Assembly: GCA_964036665.1 (NCBI GenBank)
Contig: OZ038530.1
Span: forward strand, 8,446,501-8,510,500
From: Gordius sp. MW1
Taxonomy: Eukaryota > Nematomorpha > Gordioida > Gordea > Gordiidae
Reading direction: 5' to 3'
DNA: 64,000 bases
Both the position numbers and the translations under genes were made by a program. Of this stretch, positions 1 through 10,764 are shown one piece after another; position 1 is the first letter of the stretch, and every line of letters starts with the position of its first letter. The notes beneath the pieces are model-generated. The model ran no database searches and had not been told where the DNA came from. It worked only from the letters and a program-made list of their open reading frames with translations.

Positions 1-389
1 TGCATTTGGAGTAAGCATTAAAGTTACGCAAGCGCCACCTGCAACCATAACAAATTCTCAAGCGCTAAATTAACTAAATTCTACGCGTTTATAAGCTTGA
101 GAATTCATTTTACTCAGCTTTGTGGTCAATTATAAAAAATAATATAGAATGCTTTGTGCCCGCCCGAAAATCTAAATTATCGACAAATGCCCGGCCCGTT
201 CCATGAGCCGGGCGGGCAGGGCAAGGGCCGGACTTTTCTGATCTCTAATAAGTATTTTGCCCCGAACATTAAACAAGAGCACAATCAATTGTGAATAATT
301 CACTACCCTGACTCAACACTTAAAAAGATGTTAGATCATTAACAAACTTAGATAGGGTAATTGCGTATAATAAGTGGAATTTTATTTAC
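1..389. other. GGT intron or downstream region with a GC-rich repeat fragment
   Basis: This stretch follows the last visible GGT exon on the minus strand and should be intron. No further GGT exon could be assigned. About 155-250 holds a fragment of the GCCCGG-rich hAT MITE family seen complete at 56935-57727; it ends with the family terminus TCTGATCTCT. A weak match on the minus strand near 1-60 to a glycine-rich GGT C-terminal block was considered and not accepted. Confidence 0.5.
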
Positions 390-613
390 CGTTTTAACAA
401 TGCCCAACGCTATTTGACCTTTGTAAAGGGCATCTGGTCCGAACAACGCAATTTGCTGCAAGGTGTGAGCCAATCTCGGGTTTTTAGTCATCTCGCCCGC
501 CTCCAAAAATCGTACGCCCGTCGTGGGAGAAGTCGTCGTGTATATTTGGGCGAGTTTGGGATAGGTTGTAGCCAACATTTCGGCTCCCTTAAATATTTTC
601 CGGAGGGCTTTAA
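390..613 (-). CDS. GGT exon 6
   Basis: Two bases complete a valine codon from exon 5, followed by 74 codons. The motif FLEAGEMTKNPRLAHTLQQIA then FGPDALYKGQIA is the GGT block for the region before the subunit cleavage site. The acceptor is excellent (pyrimidine tract, TTGCAG|TTAAAG at 615-614); donor AAACG|GTAAAT, phase 0. The next exons are outside the window or unrecognised. Confidence 0.85.
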
Positions 614-3600
614 CTGCAAGAGAAAAAAGGCAAAATTATAAACAGGGTTATTTCCAGATATCTCTCCACACACTGACAAACGACATATCTAAAAAAAATT
701 AGTACTACCATCAGTCCCCCTTCTTCCCCAAACTGTGTTGTGTAAAAGATCAAATATTAGAGAAAACTGCTCATTCCACGGCAACAGAAAAAATAAAATC
801 TTAAACCCAATAAATTAGTATTTCAGAATATATTGAAATAATCAAAAAACTTGATTACTATTAAAAAATGAGATCAATAAATTATTTCACCATTGTACTT
901 TACTTAAAAATCGAAGTATGTAAAACCCCTAATTACCTTTTATAGTTTTTATTTTTTTTTAATTATATATCATCAACGCCTTAAAAATAGGCTGAGGAAT
1001 AAAAATATTGCCAATTCGATAACCTAGCCCCCGAAATAAGCTAAATGCTATTGTTGCACTAAATGAGTTTAAAAATCTAGCGACTTGGAGATTTTATATT
1101 ATGGCCAACTGTCCGAAACTGTGACTTAGCAACCAGTGCACGAGTTTAAAAATGATTCACCGCAATTCAAAAATCATTTAATTTAAATGAATCGTGAAAG
1201 ACAAAATTAATCCTCACCGGTTCCCAGCCTCACCACAAGCTCATACCTATCGTGAAGTTAGCCATTTCAATTCAACACATTTTTATCAATTAATCAATCG
1301 TACTAGTATCTTTCTAAAAAAAGAAAAAACTGAAAATAGTTTTTAACAAAAACTATGTTAAAATAAACCTGTAGCTTCGGTCAAATGGAAACCGTTCTGA
1401 GCCAAGTCGATAGAAGGCTGTATTAGGTCAATCCACTTCATCCTTAGGATAATTAGGATATGTTTTAAATTTTGGGAATAACTGTAAGCTTATACAATCA
1501 AAAGTGTATACATTATTTAATAGATGCGCTAAAAATTCGAAGATAGTCATCTAAAATAGTTTTAATTACATGCTATCTTCAAAGATATTACTTAATTCCA
1601 TTTACATGCAATTAAATAAAGCATTCGTGTTATGCTAGAAGCTATAGAAAATTTTGAAAAAAGGGTTACAAATTTTATTGAAAACTTAATCACAAATGAG
1701 CAGAGTTTTTTGAATAAAAATAAAACTCAATATTTTTGTAAAAACTCAGGTGGAAAACTCACTTGCCATACAGTTTGTGAGCCAAGTGCATACCCTTAAC
1801 TTCTCCTGGAATGCCGATAGCGGTAGCCTGTGTAGCCAATAATAAAATAAACCAACCTTTAACACACACCTCGACCAACTTACGTTCTTACCATAGATAA
1901 GATATGTAAGGCAAAATTGTTTATTATCAAACTCGCTAAACTGCCAAGTATATTTTCTAGAGGTCCAAGGTCGCCAAAATTGAGAGCGAGGTTTTAATTA
2001 ATTAAAGATACTTAAAGACCGTAAATTCTCTAAACCGATGACTTACATGTATTTTATTAATAGAAAAAAAAATATAAGGATATAAAGTACATTTTATAAA
2101 GGGAACCCAGGTGAATATTCGTGCAGAAAGCTTAAGTGCTATAAAAAAGCTAACCCCTTACAATTAAAAATAATCAAATGTTGTAACTAATTTAATTAAT
2201 TAAATAGTTTCTTGCATAGATTACATTTAGTTTTGCTAATTTTAATTGCTATGCAATTTATGGGCTCGCTTTTCGTTGTCCGTCCGTTGTCCAACTTGTC
2301 TTAATTTAACGATAATATACCTTTATATAGCAATTAGAGAAGAAATATTGTAGGTTAGCTCAAAACAACATAATTTATAATAGCACAGTGTTTCATACAA
2401 TTAAGCCTTAAACAAACAAACATATTTAAGCTCGGGTGCCAAAAAATTCAGGCACAAATTATATTTAAAAAGTCAAAACGGAACTGCCAACAAAGTGTTT
2501 TTCAAGCTGATAACAGGCAAGTCGACTTAACATGAGGTGCTTACACAAAAAATACTTAATCTTGAACAAATGAAATTCCTTATAGGCACAATAATTAAAG
2601 AGCACCGTGGAAATTGTAAAATCCAACACAATTTCGATACATAGCTCTCTATGCCCGCTCAATAATCTATAATGTTTTAGCATGTATTATTATACACAAT
2701 AATTTGAAAATAAACCTTTATTAGTAAAAAAAATTAATCCAACGCAGCTTAAATTTTAATTTTTCCCACATCCAGTCGAGGAATAATCAGTTTCTTCAAA
2801 TCGAGTGGGGTAAAATAGCTTGGCCTCGTACTTCTCCGTTAAAAAGCGTTAAAAATTAAGTTAGAAAGGTAAATTTAAAGCGGTCGTATAAGGTTATCGC
2901 TGATATTTCGATTAACAAAGTGCTGGCAAATTTTAAATTCACAAAAAATAATTTATTGCGATTTGATACGTGATCATCAATAATCCCACCTTAAATTGTG
3001 CCTGAAAAATCAATCGTCATTAATACAACTCTACAATTAGCCGTACTAAAATTAAAAAAGCACTGAATATAAACTTCGTAAAAACGTCAAAAAATAAGCG
3101 CAATCTAAATTAGGGTTTTACGACCAATATTTCAAGCAGGGCTGGGCACAATTAAAAGTGCCCAAACCCAATATTTCCAACCTATACACCTAGTATTTAA
3201 AAACCTGTAATCTATAAGCAAAAACTGTGAAATGACCAAATGGCCCCAAAAAACTGTCCGTCTGTTTTTGTATAGTAATGATAAATGAAGAGTATTTTTT
3301 ATTTAACGTTTCTTTTTACCGGGTTGTTGGTTGGCATGGGAGAGCCTTGTGGCAAAATCTCCCGAAAATCGATGGCTCGCGTTTTATTCATTTTATGCGA
3401 ACGAATGAGCATAAAGCCTCCCCTTTAATTATAAATAAAATTAAGTTGTCCTTATGTAAATCAATAAAATTTTCATTTTGTCGTCCTGCATCTATTTTTA
3501 TAAATTTTTATAAATGTTTTAGCAATAAAATTTTTAAATAAAATTGTTTGTAAATGGCCTAAATTTGATTTCCCCGATTGTTAATTTAATATAACACTAA

Positions 3601-4422
3601 CATGTAACAGTTAAATAAAAAGAATTAAAAATAAATTTATTATAAAGCTTTTATAAAAATTCACTTTTATAAAGATTTCTTAAAGGTGGTAATGAGTTAA
3701 AGGAGATTTTAAAGTAAAGTAAAAATAGTAAATTTAAATGATTTGCTATATGAACAATATACCCTCCAATGCCTGAATGGGCATTATTGACAACACCTAG
3801 GCAAAACATGGTTGCTATAGCTCCATCTACTGCAGATCCTCCTTTTTTCAAAATTTTGATTCCAATATCTGAACATACTTTAACATCAGAGGATATTGCA
3901 CCATGTGGCTGTAACTAATATAAATAAATCAAACCAATATTTATTTATAAAATATATTAAATTATTTATAATATCTTGATAAATTGATTATTCAGTATAA
4001 CAACTTCTAAATGTATTCAACCAAAAATTGGTGTTTTATTGATTAGTAATAAAAATACTGAAATACAACATAAGTAAATTTTGTAACAGGTAGTAATATT
4101 AAATTAGATGTTAAATTTTAATTTAAATATGTTTAACTTAACATTAGTAACGATATTGATTGATTGATGTTGTTAACATAGTTTATAAAAAATTATTAAA
4201 TATTAATTTACACTTACAAGAGCAAAAATATAAATAAAAATAATTTTTTGTTACAGCAAATCTAATAGTTACCTGTGATGCGCCAGAAAATATATATGTT
4301 ACCAATGTAACAGTGACTAATGATCCAAATATTAGAAAACTTAAAATGATATAGATAAGGCTTCTATCACATCTTGGACCATATTCTTGCAGAAGTCTTA
4401 TTTCATTCGGTTTAAGTACCAT
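390..4422 (-). CDS. Gamma-glutamyltransferase (GGT) family gene, 5' half, six exons
   Basis: GGT enzymes cleave the gamma-glutamyl bond of glutathione and conjugates outside the cell, as N-terminally anchored membrane proteins that self-cleave into two subunits. Six minus-strand exons join in phase: 4422-4273, 3914-3763, 3422-3320, 1827-1763, 1442-1369 and 613-390. They encode about 256 residues. In order there is a 20-residue cytosolic tail, a membrane segment (residues 21-45), the KKGGSAVDGAIA and SGIGGGGFML blocks, the IDFRE motif holding the substrate-binding arginine, the GIPGEVKG block, and the NPRLAHTLQQIA...LYKG block. The start is the first ATG (4422-4420), with a short basic tail before the anchor as in type II proteins. 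The catalytic threonine and small subunit lie past the left edge. The family call is firm from several blocks in the right order; the paralogue is unknown. The stretch between IDFRE and GIPGEVKG is rather short for the family, so a small exon could be missing. Confidence 0.85.
1369..1442 (-). CDS. GGT exon 5
   Basis: One base completes the lysine codon from exon 4; then 24 codons read MKWIDLIQPSIDLAQNGF and end in EAT plus one base. The family has W-DL--P-I-LA--GF here, after the YGK of exon 4. Donor ACAG|GTTTAT; acceptor CCTAAG|GATGAAG. Confidence 0.85.
1763..1827 (-). CDS. GGT exon 4: IPGEVKG block
   Basis: Encodes ATAIGIPGEVKGMHLAHKLYG plus two bases of a lysine codon. This matches the GGT consensus of a glycine-rich VPGE-RG turn followed by LAH-RYGK. 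Acceptor CTACACAG|GCTACC; donor CAA|GTGAGT, a near-perfect splice site. Confidence 0.85.
1828..3319 (-). other. GGT intron 3 with a short repeat copy
   Basis: A 1.5-kb AT-rich intron. About 2235-2300 matches the head of the tRNA-like repeat found at 10765 and 56620 (GCTATGCAATTTATGGGCTC followed by short GTCC repeats). I see no further exon. The intron between exons 5 and 6 (614-1368) is also featureless. Confidence 0.5.
3320..3422 (-). CDS. GGT exon 3: substrate-binding arginine
   Basis: Contributes one base to the split glycine codon, then 34 codons beginning GGFMLIRSHK and containing AIDFREILP. The arginine of this motif corresponds to the residue that binds the glutamate alpha-carboxylate in known GGTs. 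Acceptor AAAG|GGGAGG at 3424-3423; donor CCG|GTAAAA, phase 0. Confidence 0.85.
3763..3914 (-). CDS. GGT exon 2: large-subunit N-terminal core
   Basis: Encodes HGAISSDVKVCSDIG, KKGGSAVDGAIA and GVVNNAHSGIGG, the classic start of the GGT large subunit. The donor is at 3762-3761 (GGAGG|GTATAT) and leaves phase 2, which exon 3 completes to give SGIGGGGF. Two in-frame acceptors six bases apart (exon start 3914 or 3908) are possible; they differ by two residues. Confidence 0.85.
4273..4422 (-). CDS. GGT exon 1: cytosolic tail and membrane anchor
   Basis: Fifty codons from ATG at 4422-4420 to a strong donor (CACAG|GTAACT, GT at 4272-4271). A charged tail (residues 1-20) is followed by about 25 hydrophobic residues, the signal-anchor of a type II membrane protein. 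The intron is phase 0. An in-frame TTG lies three codons upstream but is not needed. Confidence 0.8.
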
Positions 4423-4923
4423 AATAGCCAAATAAATAAAGCGTTGTTAAGGTCTGGCAATGCAAATCATTCAGTTTTCATTTTCCTGTAGCAGATTGCA
4501 ATCCTAAAATTTTTCAATTGGGTACTAAACCATAAAATTGCGCTACCTTCCAACTGGTCATTTTGCAATTAGCCTATATTCTAATTGCACTGGCTTCGCA
4601 CGCAATTTAAGCCACCTAAGCGAGTTAGATCAACGTTTAATGGTAGATGAACTATTGGTTATTGCATATAAAACTAGCAGGAAACCCACAACTGCCCGGG
4701 CAACTAAACCATATGTTGTGACCCCGTTAACATGTGAACTCTGGCACTGCCATTTTAATAAACTTCCTCGGCCTGTACCACTAGCTTTAGCGTTATTAAC
4801 TATAATTTTACAAAGACGAAGTTATTATTTCTATAATGATAAGATAAAATAGCTAGAAAAGGGCACATGTCCCCCCTCTCCTGATTATAGGGCTAAGCTC
4901 GAGGACCTGTTGACAGACCCCGT
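4423..4923. promoter_or_regulatory. GGT upstream region (candidate promoter)
   Basis: The 500 bases 5' of the GGT start are less AT-rich than their surroundings. A plus-strand frame of 104 codons is open at 4538-4852, but it resembles nothing I know and has no splice-site or codon support, so I treat it as chance. The region probably contains the GGT promoter and 5' UTR; no core element stands out. Confidence 0.3.
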
Positions 4924-5086
4924 CATGGGAGTAGCCAGGGGATGGCAGGGAGAGGCCGCGGCTCCCTCTAAATTCCAAAATCCGTTAAAATTTTATAAAG
5001 TAAGGCTAAAATTTCAAAAAATGATTATTTGCCCTTCCCTAAATCATTATTGCCCTCTTCTATTTCCATACCTGGCTACGCCCATG
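4924..5086. mobile_element. MITE, CATGGGCGTAGCCAG family
   Basis: Begins CATGGGAGTAGCCAG and ends CTGGCTACGCCCATG, near-perfect inverted ends. The interior (G-rich, then a TTAAAATT block, then GCCCTTCCCT...ATCATTATTG) is shared with the other family members. No clear target duplication, so an old copy. Confidence 0.8.
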
Positions 5087-5899
5087 CAAGAGACCTAAAG
5101 TTTGTGGACATTTTTATTATCAACACAGAGCATAATATATTAATTATATTGCTATTAAATGTTGAATTGGCACCATAGACCAATTTTCTTTGATCAATTA
5201 AGTTAGTTTGTTGATACATAGACCAATTTGCACTAATTTCTAAATCTTCACTTTGCGTTTACTTCTATCACCACATTCTATTGTCCCTGATAACTCGTAC
5301 GTGAGATCCGAAATATTAAAACCCTTCCTCTATTATTCATTTTAGAGACCTGCATGGGCCAAGCTGGGCTTAAAAAGAACAATATATAAAATGCGGACTG
5401 GGCTTGGGTTTAGATATTTAAAAGACTATACATTTATTTGGGTTTATACTATAATTATAAATATAGGAACAAAAGAATGCACTTAATAACGGTAAAAATT
5501 TAAACTCATTTGAAAAAATCTGGGGTTTAAAAAAATAACAGGAATAATCGAAAGAAAAATATGATAAGTGTCAACTTTTTTGTTCCAAAGTTTTGCAATT
5601 TATGGATGTTATCCAAAGATAAAAGAAGCTATGGAAAAACTACAGTTAAAGATTTTCTACATAAGTCCATGCTAGATAATCCTAGTTCCTCTTGCATTAA
5701 TCATTCACCTATCAGGTGTGCACCTCAAAGAAATTATAAATAGGTGAGGAACCCAATTCGGAAAGATGATGTCACATTTAACGCATAGTAATAACACGGT
5801 TCAACAAGAAAAATCAACCAGCAGACTATTTGCAGACTTTGGTAGAGTTTTTTGAGTTGAACAGGAATATACTTATTGATATTTGATGTCAAAGTTAAT
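5087..5899. other. Intergenic, with a GCCCGG-family left end
   Basis: About 5343-5400 starts TAGAGACCTGCATGGGCC and resembles the left end of the AGATCTGC/GCCCGG element at 58542-59643. A 60-codon frame at 5561-5743 has no recognisable content. Confidence 0.4.
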
Positions 5900-6239
5900 A
5901 AAAACAGCAATATGCACTGTATGGGTCCATCATACAGCCAACAGTCCTGTATAGCTCGGAATCATGAGCTATACGTAAATGGGAAGAGCAGCGCCTTGCG
6001 TCCATGGAGATGAAAATGCTAAGATGGGTGCTAGGAATAAGTAAGAAGGAACATAAGCCAAATGAAGAATTAAGAAGAAATTGGGGATAACATCCATTAA
6101 GTTAAAGCTCCTAACAAACAGACTAAGATGGTATAGCCATGTCGAGAGAAGGGACGATGGCTACGTCGGAAAGAAAATTGGGAAAATAAATTTCGCAAGA
6201 AAACTAAGGAGAGGAAGACCCAAGCTTACGTAGATTCAT
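5900..6239 (+). pseudogene. RTE-like LINE, 3' terminal fragment
   Basis: Broken frames read VLYSSES, EEQRLASMEMKMLRWVLGI, LLTNRLRWYSHVERR and RRGRPKLT. This is the C-terminal tail of RTE-like endonuclease/reverse-transcriptase proteins (LLYGSE-W, MRMLRW-G, RWFGHV-RR, RGRPK). It has an internal stop and a frameshift, so it is a dead, 5'-truncated copy. Confidence 0.75.
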
Positions 6240-6468
6240 AATAAGACACGGTATGAAAATTCACAAAATATATATCTATTAAAAGTGTAGGTCAGTTAAA
6301 TAATCATGAAAATAAAAGTCATTTTTATAAGATAATCTTTAACAATAAATTGATAAAATGGCAAATATTATAAGAAATAATGTCAGTTAATTAGCTGACT
6401 CATACTTTTTACCTAAATTTATATGATAGTGTAACACAAAATGATACAGTTATCCCTTTAGAAAAGGA

Positions 6469-6720
6469 TTGGTAGTGATGTTTATAGGCTTAAAGTGCTA
6501 CAACCGTAACCCATGGTATTAGCATACATTTAGCACCATTCCCATCAAGCATAAAGTACAATTGCTCCTAATAACACGGTTGATGCACTGGCAGATTAAT
6601 GGTCTCTGGTTGAGTGAAAAATAAACTAACCTGGCATCGAGTAGAGTTGCCTGAGACAACCCGTGATAACGAGCAGGGTTGTTTAAATCATTACATCGTT
6701 TTAAGCAATTTTCATCATAG
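6469..6720. repeat. Interspersed repeat shared with 51760-51960
   Basis: The block GGTAGTGATGTTTATAGGCT, then CCGTAACCCATGGTATTAGC and CATACAT, aligns with 51760-51850 (AACCTATGGTAGTAGCATAC). Both copies continue with CAT-rich and GAGCA-rich sequence. No coding content; class unknown. Confidence 0.6.
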
Positions 6721-7203
6721 CGTATCATTTCATTAGGAGGCTAGGCAGCATTGTATATTTTAGTGCAATTTAATATTTAGACATAAATGCCAATTAATAA
6801 TCAATCAATTAAGTTGTTATAAAATAATTAGAAATATAGATATCTAATTTGTCGTTTTACTTTGATGATAATTGCCATAATGTGGTTTATGGAGCTAAAT
6901 AAATATTTTCAACGAAAATTGGTGGGTCAAGGTGTCATAAATTCTTTACAATGTAATATTCAAATTTAAACTTATTTTAGTGACAATTGTCATAGTTCTC
7001 GTATATGGAGCTTATTAAAAAAAAATTAACGAAAATCGGTTTGGGGGGGGGGGGTTTAGATGTACAAAGTTTTTACATCAAAATCAGATTTGTCTTATCT
7101 TAGTGACAGGTGACACTCTCATTTTTTACAACCTTTAATTTTAAATAGAATTTCTAAAACCCAAAACACTAGCCAATTTATCCGACAATCTCGATTTTAG
7201 TAT

Positions 7204-7262
7204 TGACTAGCTGTGCCCGGCCAAGCGTTGCTTTGGCTTAATCCTTAATTAGCCAAAAAAAA
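7204..7262. repeat. Short remnant starting CTAGCTGTGCCCGGCCAAGC
   Basis: A short GC-rich island reading ACTAGCTGTGCCCGGCCAAG followed by CGTTGCTTTGGC in AT-rich DNA. It resembles a widespread type of invertebrate interspersed repeat. The call rests on composition only. Confidence 0.3.
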
Positions 7263-7387
7263 TTAGTATGAATTAATAGGACATATATAAAAATTTTTGG
7301 TAATCTGTAGGAGAGTTTATAATGTAAGAAAATATAATGCCATAGTATTGAAATAAAGGAAAAGGCTAATTTATTGACAGTTAAATA

Positions 7388-7653
7388 GAATCGGGGTCAA
7401 AATAGCAGAAAAAAAACAGCAGAATTGGTCAGAACTGGTCAGAACTGGTCAGAACAAGATTTTAGATAATCAATATATTAGAGTTAAATCTCAAATGGGG
7501 AGGGAATTTGATGTGCATCTAATCCTAACCCTGACCCTAACCTAAAACGCTGACCTAAAACACTAACCCGAACCTTAACCCTCCTGACCAATCTTGATCT
7601 GACCAGTTCTGACCAATTCTGCTGTTTTTTTTCTGCTATTTTGACCCGGTCCC
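7388..7653. mobile_element. MITE with long perfect inverted repeats and 8-bp duplication
   Basis: GTCAAAATAGCAG, eight A, CAGCAGAATTGGTCAGAACT and the following GGTCAGA occur at the left and, perfectly inverted over about 48 bases, at the right (ending at 7646). Flanking GTTAAATA at 7380-7387 and 7654-7661 is a perfect 8-bp target duplication. The core around 7520-7585 is a run of CCTAACCC-like blocks. No coding capacity. Confidence 0.85.
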
Positions 7654-8192
7654 GTTAAATATATTTGTATAACAGTTTTAAATACTTATAAGGTATTTGT
7701 AAATTTTATAGATTAAATGAGCGATATTAATGAAAATATGCATAATTGGGTGACAGAAAGTTATAAACCACTGGTGTATAAAAGTCATTTATAATGTTCG
7801 ATTATGTGAAGAAAATATTTTAGTACAGCGTTTATAATAATGTAATGTCATAGCCTAAAATCTATAGTAACAAAATGAATAGATATTAAAAATCTCCTTC
7901 AAATTTTGGTAAATGAAGGCTTTATAATATTTGGTTGAAATGATAATTAATTAGAAATTATCTCGAGTATAATGAAAGCGAAATGTTTATGTATGAGAAA
8001 AAAAATAGAAATATAGTTATATCGTTATACCTATTAAAATTTTAATCAGGTGAAGGTGTTATAGGTGAGGTATGATTATAATAAAAACCAGCATAAAGAT
8101 AATGGCTTAAAAAGTATTAAAAAAGTTAATATATATAATAAGTTTAGACCTACAAGTGTAGTTAAAGTTGAAGGAGGGACTCATGGTATATT
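7654..8192. other. AT-rich intergenic sequence
   Basis: No frame, repeat or RNA gene is recognisable here. Confidence 0.5.
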
Positions 8193-8354
8193 CATAGGCG
8201 AAGCCAGTATTGGAATTAGAGGGGGGCAATAATGTTTACGGAGGGGTAAAATGATAATTTTTTAAAATTTACACCATAATTATAATAAATTTAAAAAATG
8301 GATTTAGAGGGGGAGGCACCGACTCTCCGTGCCTCCCTCTGGCTAACCCCATAT
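8193..8354. mobile_element. MITE, CATGGGCGTAGCCAG family (inverted, diverged)
   Basis: Starts CATAGGCGAAGCCAG and carries the shared interior reversed (GAGGGGGGCAATAA, TAAAATGATAATTTTT, GGGGGAGGCACC). The right terminus (GGCTAACCCCATATG) is decayed. Confidence 0.7.
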
Positions 8355-8629
8355 GTATATTAATAGGTTGATTGTACACACACGGTTTCAGCTTACCTGA
8401 GAGATGTTAAAATATATTTTTTTTAAATATATAGACGTATAACATGCGATATAGAAAAATATGCTTATATTTATCTAAAATTAAGTTGGGATAAGAATAA
8501 AGCTAAAAGATTGATATGGTAGGGGGAGTTTTTGCGGTAAGCATATTGGTATTAGTAGATAATTAAGTTAAAATGAAGATATATATAGCTATAACTGTTA
8601 TGGAAGTAAGTTTAATGCACATGTCCACT

Positions 8630-9642
8630 TAAAAAATCGGCTTTAACAACGTTGCACATCAAGCGTTTAACATCGAGACGTAAACCACTGCAAAGTTGTG
8701 GCTGAAAAATATTGCGCATCATGAAAATCAATACACCAATCTTCAAATGCTTCCTGCCAGATCAAATGAGTTTAAAAACATCAGCAAAAACAACAGTGTC
8801 AACCGACTTGTAAGTAATTGGATTGCATTGAATGTTGGACAGAATGAGAGTGTTAAGCTCGTGGACGTCTTTATTTATGAGGGCGAGAAAACCCCGTTGG
8901 CGGAGCCAAAGTCGATCATGATAATGGGCTTTATATTTGGAAACACTTTTTCAACCAAAGCAGTTTTAAATTGAACAAAATTGCAGAAGTTGGTATAAAA
9001 ATATCCGTCCTGGGCACGGTTTTCTTCCCAATTTCTAGCAATAGATGGGAGAATATCTTATCTGCAGGATGATTTTGTAATACAACACGCATATTAGTAG
9101 TTAGATGCAACGTTTTGGCATAAGACCTCAAAATATAACATTTTAGGCAGGCATTAATCGTCCGCTGCGGTGGATCGTAAAAGAACCGGTAAAGTTTGCC
9201 TGAAATCTCTTGTAAGCAATAATATTACATTACCAAAATGTTTGAGGGTTCCTCGTAAATCTTGCGATGACCGATTAGAGCTTCGAGCGATTTTTCATGG
9301 GCCATTGTGCATTCATCCCAAACGATAAGTTTGCACTTCTGTAATACTTTACCCATTCCATATGTTCTGGAAATGTTGCACGAGTTTCACTGTGATGAGC
9401 GTTTAAAGGCACTTTTAATGCTGAATGAGCAGTTTTTCTACCAGGTAACCCTGTGGCAGCCATTCCGGAAGACCCTGGAGCCACGGGTATATTAATTTGG
9501 GAACGAATAGTTGCCAGGAGCAATGCCAAGGTTTTACCACATCCTCCGGGAGGATCTAAGAAGAAGACTTCTCCTTAACCTTTATTAACAGCAAGCAAAG
9601 TTTTATTGCAAATGGCTTTTTGTTGCGTCGTTAGACCCCCTG
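8630..9642 (-). pseudogene. Helitron PIF1-like helicase relic
   Basis: Reading 9642 to 8630 on the minus strand, the frames give LTTQQKAI, VFFLDPPGGCGKT (Walker A), SGMAATGLPG-KTAHS, KCKLIVWDECTMAHEKSLEA (Walker B), then after a deletion INACLKC, KTLHLTTNMRV, ADKIFSHLLLEIG, and finally ITYKSVDTVV and IFMMRNIFQPQLCSG. These are ordered blocks of the PIF1-type helicase of Helitron RepHel proteins. At least two frameshifts, a stop and the lost segment after Walker B make it non-functional. No Rep (HUH) domain or Helitron terminus is visible, so it is a fragment. Confidence 0.85.
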
Positions 9643-9985
9643 GTGAGAAAGAGAGTATAAAATAAGGGAGGGGGCAAATGTCTTAATTTATTTATCATAT
9701 ATAATATGAGCAAATATTGTAAATCACTAAATTATTGCAAATAGCAGTTAAATCTCCTATCTGCTCGAGTTTACTGCTCGAGCTATCTGCTCAATGCTTT
9801 AACAGATTTTGCTGCTTCGACTAACTTCTCGAGCATTTTCACATGCTACTGTTAAAACTATTGCACCGAACAGCGAGCACTCATTGTGCTAAACTAGCAT
9901 ATGTGTGCGTGCTCGCATTTGTAGTTGAAGCTACTTAGCAATTTAACAACTCTAAATGTATTGATGGAATAATTAGGGGCATTTT
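9643..9985. repeat. Half copy of the fold-back element at 59821-60620
   Basis: Begins with one minisatellite unit (GGTGAGAAAGAGAGTATAAA, then a G-run), followed by TTAATTTATTTATCATATAT, GCTCAATGCTTTAACAGATT and GCTACTGTT. This is the same order as the right arm of the fold-back element. It abuts the helicase relic directly. Confidence 0.75.
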
Positions 9986-10764
9986 AAAATATGGTGACCT
10001 CGAAGCATTATTCTGTATGAATAATAGCTCATAGCATTGCATTTTAAGTTTGTCGGTTAATCATTGTCTGCATTTATCCTCTAACGTTAAAGTAAAATTT
10101 TTGTACTTGTAATATTAAACCCGAACTGCATAAAAATAAGAAAAAAGAACAAAAAGTGAGAATGTTTGCAAAAGCACGCGTTATTTTTATTTAAGAAAAT
10201 GGTGATGTTGTAGGGTATCGAGAATATTTATTTGTCACAGGCTTACATATTGTAAAAAAACGGGCGTAGTTGAGTAAAAAATTGAGACTCAAAATACAAA
10301 GCAATCGTGGAAAAGAGTTTAAGGCAATAAGTAGCGACATAAAGATAAATAATAAAAACGTTGTATCATACGCTAGATGGTGGTAAGCACTACCAAAAAG
10401 CAGGGTTACAGCTGTCGCAGGCCGATAAAAGTATATATAAACCATCTAAGATGCTAAGGAAATGCTCTGGCTAAATTTGGTGGCAATCGGTCGAGAACTT
10501 TAGGAGTTATTAGATTACAAAGAAAATGAAGTTACATTTTTATATATTTAGATATGAGATTGCCAGACGTCGCAAACTTCCTTCATTCTGTGTTCTTAGC
10601 ATTAGTATTTCCCATTTGTTCCCCTATTTTCCCATCATTTCCTGTATTCTGGAAAATTTCCTTAGCCCTTGCTTTTGAAAAATATAACATCTCTTGTATA
10701 ACTCATTCTTATAATAATTCATTTTATTAAGTAATTAGCTTGCGGAAGTTGGAAAGATTTAACC
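9986..10764. other. AT-rich intergenic sequence
   Basis: No supported gene. An 84-codon minus-strand frame at 10191-10445 has no recognisable motif. Confidence 0.5.

Noticed and set aside
1..60. Possible GGT C-terminal glycine-rich exon on the minus strand
   Set aside because: A short GG-containing reading fits loosely, but about 200 residues of the family would have to fit in 300 bases, so it cannot follow exon 6.
4538..4852. Plus-strand frame of 104 codons upstream of GGT
   Set aside because: No motif, signal peptide or splice context; the composition is explained by a less AT-rich promoter region.
7520..7585. Interstitial telomere
   Set aside because: The repeats are degenerate and confined to a MITE core.
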